DNA of 64,000 bases from JAIOQJ01 sp963718635. Its GTDB lineage: Bacteria; Planctomycetota; Planctomycetia; Gemmatales; Gemmataceae. A program made the position numbers and the translations under genes. The notes beneath the pieces were generated by a model. That model was not told the origin of the DNA and ran no database searches. It saw only the letters and a program-made list of their open reading frames with translations. The stretch covers positions 4,092,001-4,156,000 of the forward strand of contig OY970367.1 of assembly GCA_963718635.1 (NCBI GenBank), written 5' to 3'. This document shows positions 37,816-47,494 of this stretch, one piece after another. Each line of letters starts with the position of its first letter. Position 1 is the first letter of the stretch.

Positions 37816-37905
37816 TTCGAAATAATTCAGCGCTCTTCTGTCATGACTCCGCAGTGGATTACCTTCGAGTGAATCGATGCAATTCAGATATACAGGGTCT
37901 CTCTG

Positions 37906-38367
37906 GTGCAATCAGTATTCAACGAGAATCCAGGCCACCGGACCGAAGCCGAATGGCGGCAGATGTTGCTCGACCTGATGGAGTCGCTGGCCGCCTATAC
38001 TGGCATCGGATTCGCGCCTACTTCGTGGTTCATCGACGATCACCCTGGGCACGCGAGCGCCTGCGGCTGCGTGGATCTTCGCGGATGTATTAGTCAAAGC
38101 TTGCAGCTCGATGCTTGCGGAGTCATCTGCATCAGCGTCAACCACGGCGAAGCTGCATGGGTATTAGCAGACGTGCTGCTCTACTCCAACGGCCGACGGG
38201 TTCATGGTCCAGATGGAACGGAATTCGTATCGTTCCATTATCGCGCGGATGGTTGGAGCAGTCAGGGTTGGATGAACAGTGAATGCGGGGAGTGGAAGTG
38301 GGAATACTACGACACTGATGCAAGGTGGCATCGAGGCGATTTGTACGCCGCAAGATATAGGACATAA
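37906..38367 (+). CDS. Hypothetical protein, unknown family
   Basis: A 153-residue ORF with a GTG start and no clear ribosome site. It is rich in Trp, Cys and His (SWFIDDHPGHASACGCVDLRGC, WKWEYYDTDARWHRGDL) and has no recognisable domain, signal or membrane segment. Its size and position between barstar and Imm1-like genes suggest another immunity-type protein, but this is only context. Confidence 0.55.
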   Translation: MQSVFNENPGHRTEAEWRQMLLDLMESLAAYTGIGFAPTSWFIDDHPGHASACGCVDLRGCISQSLQLDACGVICISVNHGEAAWVLADVLLYSNGRRVHGPDGTEFVSFHYRADGWSSQGWMNSECGEWKWEYYDTDARWHRGDLYAARYRT

Positions 38368-38403
38368 TTTGCCATTCGGTCCTCTTAGATACGAGCTACG
38401 CCA

Positions 38404-38970
38404 ATGCCATTCAGTCGTGAGCCATACCTGCGCGTGATCAAGACTACCGTACCACGATGCTTGGCATCATTCGACTGCACGGTGCGGGACGTATCATTGC
38501 CGCATATGCCGCATTTAGTCTATTCGACTTGGGAACTCGCATGCAAATGTGGTGGCAAGAAAGGTCAGGTGTTCGGTTATAAAGCGGCACGTTTTATTCC
38601 CTATTACGACGGCACTGACTTTCTCGACCCTTTAACCTTCCGGTGTTTTGATTGCGTGAAGAAGTTCAGTTTCATTGAAAGTGCTCAGCATGGTTATGCA
38701 GCCGAGTTTGGCGGAAGCCCATGTTTGACCCGAGGTACTGGCGAGCCGGATCAATTTCAATGCCCACATTGTTCAGGAACTGCGTTCAACCTCGTGTGTA
38801 CTTTCGTCTATCCGGACGCACTTTTCGATTCGATCCAAGATGATATCGAAGAAAACGCTGGCCTTGGCTACGGCGACAACGTGCAGGACAAGTTCGACCA
38901 GTTTTGGGCTGAAGGCACATGCATCGCGTGCAAAAAGGAATCGAGTGTTACGATATACGAATTGAAGTAG
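38404..38970 (+). CDS. Hypothetical protein with Cys-pair zinc-ribbon pattern
   Basis: 188 residues, ATG start. Four Cys pairs, CKCGG, CFDC, CPHC and CIAC, are spaced as in zinc ribbons: ACKCGGKKGQVFGYK, RCFDCVKKFSF, QCPHCSGTAFNLVC and TCIACKKESS. This suggests two zinc-binding ribbons flanking a mixed segment with an acidic helix. No other domain is recognised. Its GC content is lower than that of the housekeeping genes. Confidence 0.6.
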   Translation: MPFSREPYLRVIKTTVPRCLASFDCTVRDVSLPHMPHLVYSTWELACKCGGKKGQVFGYKAARFIPYYDGTDFLDPLTFRCFDCVKKFSFIESAQHGYAAEFGGSPCLTRGTGEPDQFQCPHCSGTAFNLVCTFVYPDALFDSIQDDIEENAGLGYGDNVQDKFDQFWAEGTCIACKKESSVTIYELK

Positions 38971-39016
38971 GCCGGATGACAGCATAGCCTGATTCGTAAA
39001 CGGAGGACGTTTGTTA

Positions 39017-39418
39017 ATGACAGGGTCCAACCCGTGGCATGTTCTGGCCGCGCGCTTGTCGGTCGCCTACTCTGACACGCGCATCGAGGAGCCATCACTG
39101 GAGCAAGTAATTGGCCTATTTGCAAAATTGGGCGAATGCATGGGCGGCGATCTATTTATCAGTGGCACACCCGGCGACCGCGAGCTAGGGCTGAGCGGCG
39201 GCTCATCGCGATATCTGGTTAGCTGCAGTGGAGAATGTTATGGGGCGTATAACTTGGTGGACCCATCCGCAGTCGGTGATGACTGGATAATCTTGATCGT
39301 GGGCGGAGTGCCCAGCGCGGTCGAAGTCAACCTGACTGTGGAGGCTGGACTGGCAAAGCAGGCTATTCCGTACTTCTTTAGCCAGGGCGACATCGACCCT
39401 CAGCTTCGGTGGCTATAG
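39017..39418 (+). CDS. Imm1-like immunity protein
   Basis: About 133 residues from the ATG at 39017 (GGAGG 10 bases upstream; a TTG at 39011 is less likely). The end, VNLTVEAGLAKQAIPYFF followed by SQGDIDPQLRW, matches the pattern of Imm1 proteins, where a helix with FFxxGxxPxxxxW closes the chain. Imm1 proteins protect against polymorphic toxins; no such toxin is in the window. The family assignment is moderate. Confidence 0.55.
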   Translation: MTGSNPWHVLAARLSVAYSDTRIEEPSLEQVIGLFAKLGECMGGDLFISGTPGDRELGLSGGSSRYLVSCSGECYGAYNLVDPSAVGDDWIILIVGGVPSAVEVNLTVEAGLAKQAIPYFFSQGDIDPQLRWL

Positions 39419-39472
39419 ACTGCGGATTCGGTGCCGGCTCAAAGAAATAGTCTAATTTACGCTGCGCCAACT

Positions 39473-39601
39473 CCGTCGCTTGCGCGTCCGGCTAACAAGA
39501 CAACCTTGACCCCGTAGGGTGGCTGAAGGCTTTGCGAAACCCACCCGTTTGACATTCTTCAGCGCTGCGGGTGGGTTTCGCAAAGCCTTCACCCACCCTA
39601 C
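39473..39601. repeat. Dispersed element and 34-bp-arm palindrome
   Basis: 39473-39498 is a copy of the TCGCTxGCGCGTCCGGCTAA element. Behind it, arms 39514-39547 and 39568-39601 (GTAGGGTGGCTGAAGGCTTT...) match with one mismatch around 20 bases. Arm length and mismatch count equal those of the palindrome at 32543, although the sequences differ. Confidence 0.85.
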
Positions 39602-39647
39602 AAGACATGAAGACGTATCGGGGCCGAACGCATGGGGGAACGTTTGC

Positions 39648-39980
39648 ATGGAAAGCGCGTTCGAAGTGTGGTGCGACAAGCCGTGGAGCGTCCGTTCCAA
39701 TTGGGACGTCGTGCCGTGTGTAGTTCACGTCTCGCCGACATGTGAGGGCCAGTGGTGGACGGCGTTCTCGGAAGGGGGCGGGCCGGACCCCGTTCGTATC
39801 GCCGCCAGCTACCATGATGACCTTGCTGCGAAGTATCATACCGGCCAAGTTCGGCATGCACTGGCTGAACCGCTGGAAGGAGAGTGGCACGTTCTCTGGC
39901 ATCTCGGTATGCTTTATATCGATACTGAACCGCATCCAATTCCGACGCGGGAACGGCTGGCTTTGTCGGAACTGGCATAA
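39648..39980 (+). CDS. Hypothetical small protein
   Basis: 110 residues starting MESAFEVWCDKPWSV. Trp-rich (GQWWTAF, EWHVLWHLGMLYID) and acidic, without a known domain. It lies right after the large palindrome and 24 bases before the HEPN gene. Probably a real gene of the accessory island; role unknown. Confidence 0.5.
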   Translation: MESAFEVWCDKPWSVRSNWDVVPCVVHVSPTCEGQWWTAFSEGGGPDPVRIAASYHDDLAAKYHTGQVRHALAEPLEGEWHVLWHLGMLYIDTEPHPIPTRERLALSELA

Positions 39981-40004
39981 GCCCATCCTAAGGAGCATGA
40001 AACG

Positions 40005-40574
40005 GTGCCGTCTCAGTCCTTACGTCGATGGAATGAAGTTAGACTTGATGCGCTCGATGAGATCGAAGATGCGCATGAGTCTGTGGGAGGTTCGGAAAGG
40101 GGAAGGCGGTTTGCGACGCAGCAAATCAACTATGCCTACACAGCTATACTCTCGTCGCAGTTTCAAGCCTTCTGCCGAGATCTTCATTCGGAGTCCGTCG
40201 ATTATTTGGTCACGGTTGTCCCCGCAGCTCTGCAGGACGCATTGAAGGTCGAGTTTCTTCTGAACCGAACATTGGACCGAGGCAACCCTCATCCCGGGGG
40301 CATCGGCGCTGATTTCAACCGACTTGGAGTAGATTTTTGGAGGGAAGTTTACCAGTTGCATGCATCAAATAATCGCAGGCGTGAACTGTTACAGGAGTTG
40401 ATCGACTGGCGGAATGCGATCGCCCATCAAGATTTCAAACCTGTGGGAGGCGATGCAACGCTTCACCTTGGAAGCGTGAAGTCATGGAGAAGGGCAGTTA
40501 ATGCGTTGACCGGCTGTTTTGACCGCGTGATGGGCAGTTATTTAGGTGGGTTGGTGGGAGCGTCTCCGTGGTGA
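40005..40574 (+). CDS. HEPN-domain protein
   Basis: 189 residues, GTG start with AAGGAG 10 bases before. It is almost wholly helical and carries RNAIAH (136-141), the Rx4H motif of HEPN ribonucleases, in LIDWRNAIAHQDF. The N-terminal EVRLDALDEIEDAHESVGG and FQAFCRDLHSESVDYL fit large HEPN relatives. Such proteins are often RNA-cutting toxins or parts of defence systems. A small gene starts 15 bases downstream in the same direction, which suggests a two-gene unit. Confidence 0.75.
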   Translation: MPSQSLRRWNEVRLDALDEIEDAHESVGGSERGRRFATQQINYAYTAILSSQFQAFCRDLHSESVDYLVTVVPAALQDALKVEFLLNRTLDRGNPHPGGIGADFNRLGVDFWREVYQLHASNNRRRELLQELIDWRNAIAHQDFKPVGGDATLHLGSVKSWRRAVNALTGCFDRVMGSYLGGLVGASPW

Positions 40575-40589
40575 TAGGATGGAGGAATC

Positions 40590-40811
40590 ATGAGCAAGCC
40601 AAAATTCCACGTCGGCCAACTAGTAAACTTCCAGTTTGGCACGCGGGACGTTCAGGGCATCGTCAAAGAAGATCGCGGCCCCATCGGAATGCGAGGGCGC
40701 GTTCTTTACCTTGTTGAGTTTCGTCAGGACGCTCAGTCACCTGAGTTATCCAATATCGAACTACCGGCGGACAGGCTGCAGAAGGCGGAGAACGCTGTTC
40801 ATGTGCGGTGA
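40590..40811 (+). CDS. Small SH3/Tudor-like beta-barrel protein
   Basis: 73 residues with a strong ribosome site (GGAGG 6 bases before the ATG). The sequence KFHVGQLVNFQFGTRDVQG, then VKEDRGPIGMRGRVLYLVEF and ELPADRLQKAE, looks like a small barrel (SH3, KOW or Tudor type) ending in a short helix. Similar proteins are common next to unknown genes in planctomycetes. Being coupled to the HEPN gene, it could be its antitoxin or accessory, which is inference. Confidence 0.65.
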   Translation: MSKPKFHVGQLVNFQFGTRDVQGIVKEDRGPIGMRGRVLYLVEFRQDAQSPELSNIELPADRLQKAENAVHVR

Positions 40812-40918
40812 TGGTAATTCGACATTCGAGGGAGCAGCGAATGCACGGCGTACGAGATTAGGAAGAGGTTTACGCCTTTTATCGTCGACCCGAATTAGAA
40901 ATACTCGGCGGGCCTGAA

Positions 40919-41182
40919 ATGGTTCGTTTTCTTGACTCAGTCGCCGATATTCTGCGGGCCAAGCTTGTCTACTTGGGTACGTCGCACACGCAACTGTTCC
41001 TATCTCGTATAGCTACGTATCCGGAGTTTATGGACGAGCCATCAGTGGGAGTCCATGCGGATAATATGTATGTCAACGTGTGGTACACTGAGTCGTGGCA
41101 AGACGGTGAGCTATTTCGTACCGCAGCGATGGCATCCGTTGTCTTGCTGTACACGCGCGAGCCGCATTGCTTGAACAGCTAG
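40919..41182 (+). CDS. Hypothetical protein, start uncertain
   Basis: 87 residues from MVRFLDSVADILRAKLVYLG. The same frame is open back to 40863 and reads VYAFYRRPELEILGGPE before the Met, which looks like protein; an ATG at 40840 would reach it only after a stop or one-base shift. The gene may therefore be longer and frameshifted at its 5' end. No domain is recognised. Confidence 0.45.
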   Translation: MVRFLDSVADILRAKLVYLGTSHTQLFLSRIATYPEFMDEPSVGVHADNMYVNVWYTESWQDGELFRTAAMASVVLLYTREPHCLNS

Positions 41183-41288
41183 CCCGTCTCAAGCTCGCAG
41201 ATGCTTCGTCTGACATTACATAACGCTTACTTCGCGTGCGGCTCCTTGAATCGAGCGCCTAAGCAAGAAAGAGAAACCGGCAGAAAAG

Positions 41289-41504
41289 ATGTTCCATCGG
41301 ATAACCTTCGAGCCTAAAATCATGGGAGGCCGAGCTTGCATTCGCGGTATGCGAATTCCTGTGTCGGTTGTGGTGGGTCAGATCGCCCACGGCGCCACTT
41401 GGGACGAAGTCTTGCAACGCTATCCCGATTTGGAACGAGAGGACATTCAACAGGCACTCGAATACGCTGCATGGCTGACGCATGAGGATGTTCTTACCGC
41501 TTGA
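41289..41504 (+). CDS. DUF433 antitoxin-like protein, no toxin adjacent
   Basis: 71 residues with the DUF433 pattern: ITFEPKIMGGRACIRGMRIPV, a helix-turn-helix-like VVVGQIAHGATWDEVLQRYP, and DLEREDIQQALEYAA. DUF433 proteins are VapB-like antitoxins normally followed by a PIN-like toxin. Here the next gene is another DUF433 protein 143 bases on. Confidence 0.8.
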   Translation: MFHRITFEPKIMGGRACIRGMRIPVSVVVGQIAHGATWDEVLQRYPDLEREDIQQALEYAAWLTHEDVLTA

Positions 41505-41647
41505 CGGAGCCAAGCTACGCGTTTTCAGGCGGACATGGGTGTAAAGCAGGAAGTCGACACTTTTCAGAGCATCTGATGGGTTCGGTAAAGCCTACGCCAA
41601 CTATTTATTGATTGACTTGATAGTATCTGAGTAAGTAAACTGCCGGC

Positions 41648-41863
41648 ATGGACTTCAAACAACTTATCACAATCGAGCCGGGCAAGCGGAGTGGCCAGCC
41701 GTGCATTCGCGGTATGAGGATCACCGTACGCGATGTGCTGGAATACCTTGCTGGAGGAATGACCGTGATCGATTTACTCGGCGACTTTCCTGAACTCACC
41801 GAGGAAGATATTCGAGCCTGCCTTGCTTTTGCCGCAAACGAGCTGGCAAGGCCTGCCGCGTGA
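41648..41863 (+). CDS. DUF433 antitoxin
   Basis: 71 residues, TIEPGKRSGQPCIRGMRITV at the start and DLLGDFPELTEEDIRACLAFA at the end, the standard DUF433 fold. It overlaps the following PIN-like gene by four bases (GTGA at 41860), the usual arrangement of a type II toxin-antitoxin operon. It should bind the toxin and repress its own promoter. A decayed copy of this gene is at 42737. Confidence 0.88.
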   Translation: MDFKQLITIEPGKRSGQPCIRGMRITVRDVLEYLAGGMTVIDLLGDFPELTEEDIRACLAFAANELARPAA

Positions 41864-42192
41864 GCCTGCTCTTCGATCAAAACTTGTCGCGCCGACTGCC
41901 AGCACTGCTTGCGGCGGAGTTTCCGGGTTCCGAACACGCTTTGATGGCAGGACTGGCCTCGGCGGATGACCAAGCCGTGTGGGCTTACGCCGCGGCCCGT
42001 GGACTTGCGATAGTATCCAAAGATGCGGACTTTCGAATTTTAGCGGCAACGCTAGGTCCGCCCCCACAGGTGGTGTGGCTGCGGGTCGGGAATGGGCCAA
42101 CCCGCACAGTGGAGCACTTGTTGAGAGCTCGGGCGGCGGATATTCAATCATTCCTTGCCCAGCCCTCTTCGGCACTGCTCGAGTTGCCTTGA
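41860..42192 (+). CDS. DUF5615 PIN-like toxin
   Basis: 110 residues: MSLLFDQNLSRRLPALLAAE with the first acidic residue (Asp6), then HALMAGLASADDQAVWAYAA and GLAIVSKDADFR, the other acidic positions of the PIN-like/Mut7-C fold. It is a probable RNase of a VapC-like toxin-antitoxin pair. GTG start overlaps the antitoxin stop. Confidence 0.85.
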   Translation: MSLLFDQNLSRRLPALLAAEFPGSEHALMAGLASADDQAVWAYAAARGLAIVSKDADFRILAATLGPPPQVVWLRVGNGPTRTVEHLLRARAADIQSFLAQPSSALLELP

Positions 42193-42293
42193 CTCTAGCT
42201 TCGCCCTTGCAATTAAGTGCTGAAATGCTACGTGATCGAGAGTCAGTGCGGCTATACTATACTTACAATTACACGTATTACTTCAGGGCAGCC

Positions 42294-42503
42294 ATGCAGA
42301 AAAAACTCACTATTACGGTTGACGAGCACGTTTATAACGGGTTGCATAACGTCATTGGCCCCCGGCGCATCAGCGGGTTTATCGAGTCGCTGGTTCGGCC
42401 TTATGTCGTCGGCAAGGATTTAGATGCTGCCTACCATCAGATGGCCCAGGCGGAAGCACGGGAGGCGGAGGCGCTGGATTGGGCTGAGGCTACGGTATGT
42501 TGA
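42294..42503 (+). CDS. Antitoxin-like small protein (ribbon-helix-helix type)
   Basis: 69 residues: KKLTITVDEHVYNGLHNVIG, then ISGFIESLVRPYVVGKDLDAAYHQMAQ and EALDWAEATVC. The strand plus helices resemble small RHH antitoxins that are usually followed by a MazF/PemK-like toxin. Here another antitoxin-like gene overlaps its end by 7 bases and no toxin follows. Lower-GC upstream region contains TATACT (42253) as a possible promoter. Confidence 0.7.
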   Translation: MQKKLTITVDEHVYNGLHNVIGPRRISGFIESLVRPYVVGKDLDAAYHQMAQAEAREAEALDWAEATVC

Positions 42504-42700
42504 GCGAAGTCGAAGAAATCGAGATGCGTATTCGTAAGCTCCCGCAAGCGGACCAGGCGCAACTTCGAAACTGGTTCATTGAGTTCGATAATGAAGCGTG
42601 GGATCAGCAAATTCAAGCAGACTTTAAAGCTGGCAAATTTGCCAGTCTCATCGACGAGGCGCGGCAAGAATTAGCTGAAGGCACGGTGCGCGAACTTTGA
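42497..42700 (+). CDS. Addiction-module antitoxin-like protein
   Basis: 67 residues: MLSEVEEIEMRIRKLPQADQ, LRNWFIEFDNEAWDQQIQAD and FKAGKFASLIDEARQELAEG. This layout is that of short helical antitoxins preceding RelE/ParE-like toxins. No such toxin follows; instead a broken DUF433/DUF5615 copy begins at 42737. Confidence 0.7.
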   Translation: MLSEVEEIEMRIRKLPQADQAQLRNWFIEFDNEAWDQQIQADFKAGKFASLIDEARQELAEGTVREL

Positions 42701-42736
42701 GACACTATACTTTGTGCGCTGCACTTTGAATCAGAT

Positions 42737-42894
42737 ATGGACTTCACAAAAGCTTATCACAATCGAGCCGGGCAAGCGGAGTGGCCAGCCGTGCGTACGT
42801 GGGATGCGGATCACCGTACGCGATGTGCGCGAGCCAACTTGCAAGGCCTGCCGCGTGAGTCTGCTCTTCGATGAAAACTTGTCTCGCAGACACA
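42737..42894 (+). pseudogene. Decayed DUF433-DUF5615 toxin-antitoxin copy
   Basis: 42737-42823 is nearly identical to the start of the antitoxin gene at 41648 (TIEPGKRSGQPC, RGMRITVRDV), and 42829-42890 to its end plus the start of the toxin gene (ACRVSLLFDENLSRR). About 100 bases between are missing, fusing the N-terminus of DUF433 to the first residues of the toxin in one frame. The remainder is lost. It is a deletion scar of a duplicated module. Confidence 0.85.
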
Positions 42895-42967
42895 GAGGTT
42901 TATGGAAGAGGAGCGCATGCAACTGAGCCATTGAAAAAATGGCCCCGGCCGACGTTCGAGAGGGGCG

Positions 42968-42996
42968 TTGACGCGCGTAAGATTTCTCAGTAATAC
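42968..42996 (+). promoter_or_regulatory. Probable promoter of the DUF1559 gene
   Basis: TTGACG (42968-42973), a 17-base spacer and TAATAC (42991-42996) match sigma-70 boxes. Start of transcription would be about 30 bases before the ATG at 43031. Confidence 0.5.
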
Positions 42997-43030
42997 GAAT
43001 ATTACAATCGTATTAACTGAGGAGCTTACG

Positions 43031-43798
43031 ATGACACGTCCATCGCGCCAAGCATTTACGTTGATCGAATTGCTCGTTGTTATTGGCATGATCGCGGTGC
43101 TCATCGGCTTGTTGCTGCCAGCGGTGCAGAAAGTGCGCGCGGCCGCCAATCGGATGAAGTGTCAAAACAATCTGAAGCAGATCGGACTTGGAACCCTTCA
43201 GTATTACGACGCAACGAATGGTCAATTCTTCCTGCACCATCCTTTTGAAGCCGATGTGAACTCGAATAGCGGTGCCAGTGACTCATTCGCTGAGATCTAT
43301 TGGGAAGATAAGTTGATGCCCTATATCAACGATTCTCAAGAAAACGACGACATCTCGAAGCAGGGAAAAGCGGCAGGCAGCGACGTTATGTACCGCTGCC
43401 CCGATGACCGCTCGCTATGCAAACCTGCGCCCGACGGCGACGGTGTGTGGAATCGGAGCAGTTATCTGCTCAATTCTCAGTTGAGCCATAAGACGCGGCG
43501 GTACGGGCAATGGAGTCTGCCCCGATTCATCAACGAAGTCGGTACATCAAATTTCATCTGCTACGTCAAGCGGAACGCAGAGGGCCTGATGGCGGCGGGG
43601 GCCGATCCAAAACAAGATGACTTCGACATCTGGATCGGCACGAACAACTTCAAACCCTGGATCGCTTACGATCGGCATTTAGGATCAGCAAACTATCTTT
43701 ATCTGGACGGACATGCGATTACATTGAAATGGGAAGTCGCGGTTCCGGATTTGTTCCCTGATCAGGTAATTTTGACTCAGGACAGCAGCTTTCCATAA
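43031..43798 (+). CDS. DUF1559 pseudopilin-like protein
   Basis: 255 residues, ATG preceded by GAGGAGC. The N-terminus RQAFTLIELLVVIGMIAVLI then LLLPAVQKVR is a type IV pilin-like signal with a prepilin cleavage site and hydrophobic helix; the rest is the DUF1559 domain, with MKCQNNLKQIGLGTLQYYD and the terminal H-x-DG motif around HLGSANYLYLDGHA. Proteins of this family are very numerous in planctomycetes and presumably form part of surface or secretion pseudopili. A cysteine pair lies in MYRCPDDRSLCKP. Intact. Confidence 0.92.
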   Translation: MTRPSRQAFTLIELLVVIGMIAVLIGLLLPAVQKVRAAANRMKCQNNLKQIGLGTLQYYDATNGQFFLHHPFEADVNSNSGASDSFAEIYWEDKLMPYINDSQENDDISKQGKAAGSDVMYRCPDDRSLCKPAPDGDGVWNRSSYLLNSQLSHKTRRYGQWSLPRFINEVGTSNFICYVKRNAEGLMAAGADPKQDDFDIWIGTNNFKPWIAYDRHLGSANYLYLDGHAITLKWEVAVPDLFPDQVILTQDSSFP

Positions 43799-43875
43799 CG
43801 CGTGCCGTTTTCCCAGAACATGCTCGCCACAGGCTCGCTGCTAACCAGCTACTTCTTTGAGCGCATACCTGCCTC

Positions 43876-43904
43876 TGGCGTTTTTCACGTCTGTGGCTAT
43901 AATG
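43876..43904 (+). promoter_or_regulatory. Possible promoter of rpsA
   Basis: TATAAT at 43899-43904, about 118 bases before the rpsA start. The -35 region is poor, so this is a tentative call. Confidence 0.35.
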
Positions 43905-44022
43905 CACTTTCCCCCTTTTGGCGATCCCGTCGCGCGATGGGCCATCTGGTGGATTACTCAAGCCTCACCTTATCGGAACCCGCGGCACGATGCTTCGCGC
44001 GGGTTGGGAACCCTTTCCAATC

Positions 44023-45858
<1,836 letters not shown>

Positions 45859-45880
45859 TTGTTTCGACCGTCTTGGTTAT

Positions 45881-45942
45881 CCGAGCCGGAAGCGTGAGCG
45901 ACGGTGGTACAACGCCACCCGTCGCTATCGCGTCCGGCTCGG
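45881..45942. repeat. Gene-end palindrome after rpsA
   Basis: 24-bp arms (CCGAGCCGGAAGCGTGAGCG and onward, with its complement) with a few mismatches and a 14-base loop. Same family as 23254 and 59565; the right arm ends CGCGTCCGGCTCGG, linking it to the TCGCTGGCGCGTCCGGC element. Confidence 0.75.
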
Positions 45943-46236
45943 CTCCAGATTTTTGAGAGCTGCCGCCCCACCGCTCGCCTAAAATGCAGTTGATAACCGG
46001 ACCGGTCATGCCGGTCTGTCATGTTGTCGGTCTTGTGCCAACCTCTTCCTGGTAAGATGCGGTATTTTAGGTCGGCTTCCTTTCCAGTTGGAATTGTATC
46101 TAGGACGATACGATAGTTCGTGCTGCCACGGAGGGCCCGCTTCCACCGTGTCTGCCTGGAAGGATTCGACGGGTTAGTCCGCCTAGGTCGGCCTTTCGCG
46201 ACGTGTGCGAACAACCCCATTGTGCGGGAAGCAAAT

Positions 46237-47073
46237 ATGAATCGACCACGCCGAATGCGCAACGATCTCGTCCAATCTCCTCTGGAGACCTATCTCCGGG
46301 AGATCAACGAGACCGCTCTTTTAACGGCCGACGAAGAGAAAGAGCTTGCGTATCGCATTGCCGACGGCAGCACCGAGGCGCGCGACCAGATGGTGCGCGC
46401 CAACTTGCGGCTCGTCGTCAACATCGCCCGCGGCTATACGGGCAAGGGCCTAGCCCTTCAAGATTTGATTGAAGAAGGCAACCTCGGCCTGTTGCGAGCG
46501 GTCGAGGGCTTCGATCCTTCCATGAACACTCGCTTCAGCACCTACGCCAGTTACTGGATCAAGCAATCGATCAAACGCGCTCTGGTGAACACGGCCAAGA
46601 CGATTCGCATCCCCGCTTACATGGTCGAGTTGCTCGCCAAATGGCGGCGGGCCACCAATCAACTGCAAGATGAGTATGGCCGACCGCCGACCAACGAAGA
46701 GGTCGCCAAGTTTCTCGGCCTGCCGAAGAAGAAACTGAACATCATCAAGAAGGCGATCCGCGTTTACAACTCCGCGCCGCAGACCGATCAGTCCGAGAAC
46801 GGCTGGTCCATCGACGAAATGCTGATGGACGGCCGCAACAAAACGCCCGACAATGAGATGGTCGAATCGGACGACCTGAAGCAGGTGTTGCACCTTTTAG
46901 AAAAGATGGACCCGCGCGAAGCCACTGTGCTACGAATGCGCTTCGGCCTCAACGACGAGGAGCCAAAGACCCTCAAAGAGATCGGCGAAAGCCTGGGCCT
47001 AACCCGCGAACGCGTCCGCCAAATCGAAAGCGAAGCGCTGGCGAAATTGAGCGAAAGCCTAACGGCGGAGTAG
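46237..47073 (+). CDS. Sigma-70 family RNA polymerase sigma factor
   Basis: 278 residues: region 1.2 (SPLETYLREINETALLTADE), region 2 (RANLRLVVNIARGYTGKGL, LIEEGNLGLLRAVEGFD, FSTYASYWIKQSIKRAL), region 3 (IRIPAYMVELLAKWRRATNQ) and region 4 (MRFGLNDEEPKTLKEIGESL, LTRERVRQIESEALAKL). It lacks the long region 1.1 and the non-conserved insert of the main RpoD, so it is best read as a group 2-type or short primary-like sigma. ATG start at 46237 without a strong ribosome site. Located behind rpsA; intact. Confidence 0.93.
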   Translation: MNRPRRMRNDLVQSPLETYLREINETALLTADEEKELAYRIADGSTEARDQMVRANLRLVVNIARGYTGKGLALQDLIEEGNLGLLRAVEGFDPSMNTRFSTYASYWIKQSIKRALVNTAKTIRIPAYMVELLAKWRRATNQLQDEYGRPPTNEEVAKFLGLPKKKLNIIKKAIRVYNSAPQTDQSENGWSIDEMLMDGRNKTPDNEMVESDDLKQVLHLLEKMDPREATVLRMRFGLNDEEPKTLKEIGESLGLTRERVRQIESEALAKLSESLTAE

Positions 47074-47107
47074 GCAACTTTAGATACCTGACATGGTCTA
47101 GGAAAGC

Positions 47108-47494
47108 ATGGACTTCGAAGTTTTTCCGGTCATAAGGCCGATCTATCTGTGCAAACGAGTCGTCCCCGTTTTACCGAACAAGATGAACTTAGAAGGTGTG
47201 TTCACCTCGATCCATCCTTTCAGCTTTCCGCACGTTCACCCTGAATTTTGCGTCTTTGCTCAGATTAGCAGCGGTTTCGCGAATATGCTGTTCCGGTCCG
47301 ACGTAGTCTGTTCCAATGAAAATCGAATCATATATTCTACGCCTACTCGTCCGATTCAATTTCTGGATCGACTTAAGACCCGAATGCTGGCACACACACT
47401 GCAGGACGTAAGATTCGACCAGCCGGGGCTTTACCTAGTGGAGATGTTTCGCAACAATAGGTTTATGGGAGATACTCCTTTTCACGTCGGTTGA
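47108..47494 (+). CDS. DUF6941-like small protein
   Basis: 128 residues. The chain FPVIRPIYLCKRVVPVLPNK, HPFSFPHVHPEFCVFAQISS and VRFDQPGLYLVEMFRNNRFMGDTPFHV fits a small beta-sandwich family seen in planctomycetes; the ending D-x-PG-x-Y-x-V-x-x-x-x-x-x-RF-x-GD is its most conserved part. Function unknown. It overlaps the next gene by four bases. Confidence 0.65.
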   Translation: MDFEVFPVIRPIYLCKRVVPVLPNKMNLEGVFTSIHPFSFPHVHPEFCVFAQISSGFANMLFRSDVVCSNENRIIYSTPTRPIQFLDRLKTRMLAHTLQDVRFDQPGLYLVEMFRNNRFMGDTPFHVG

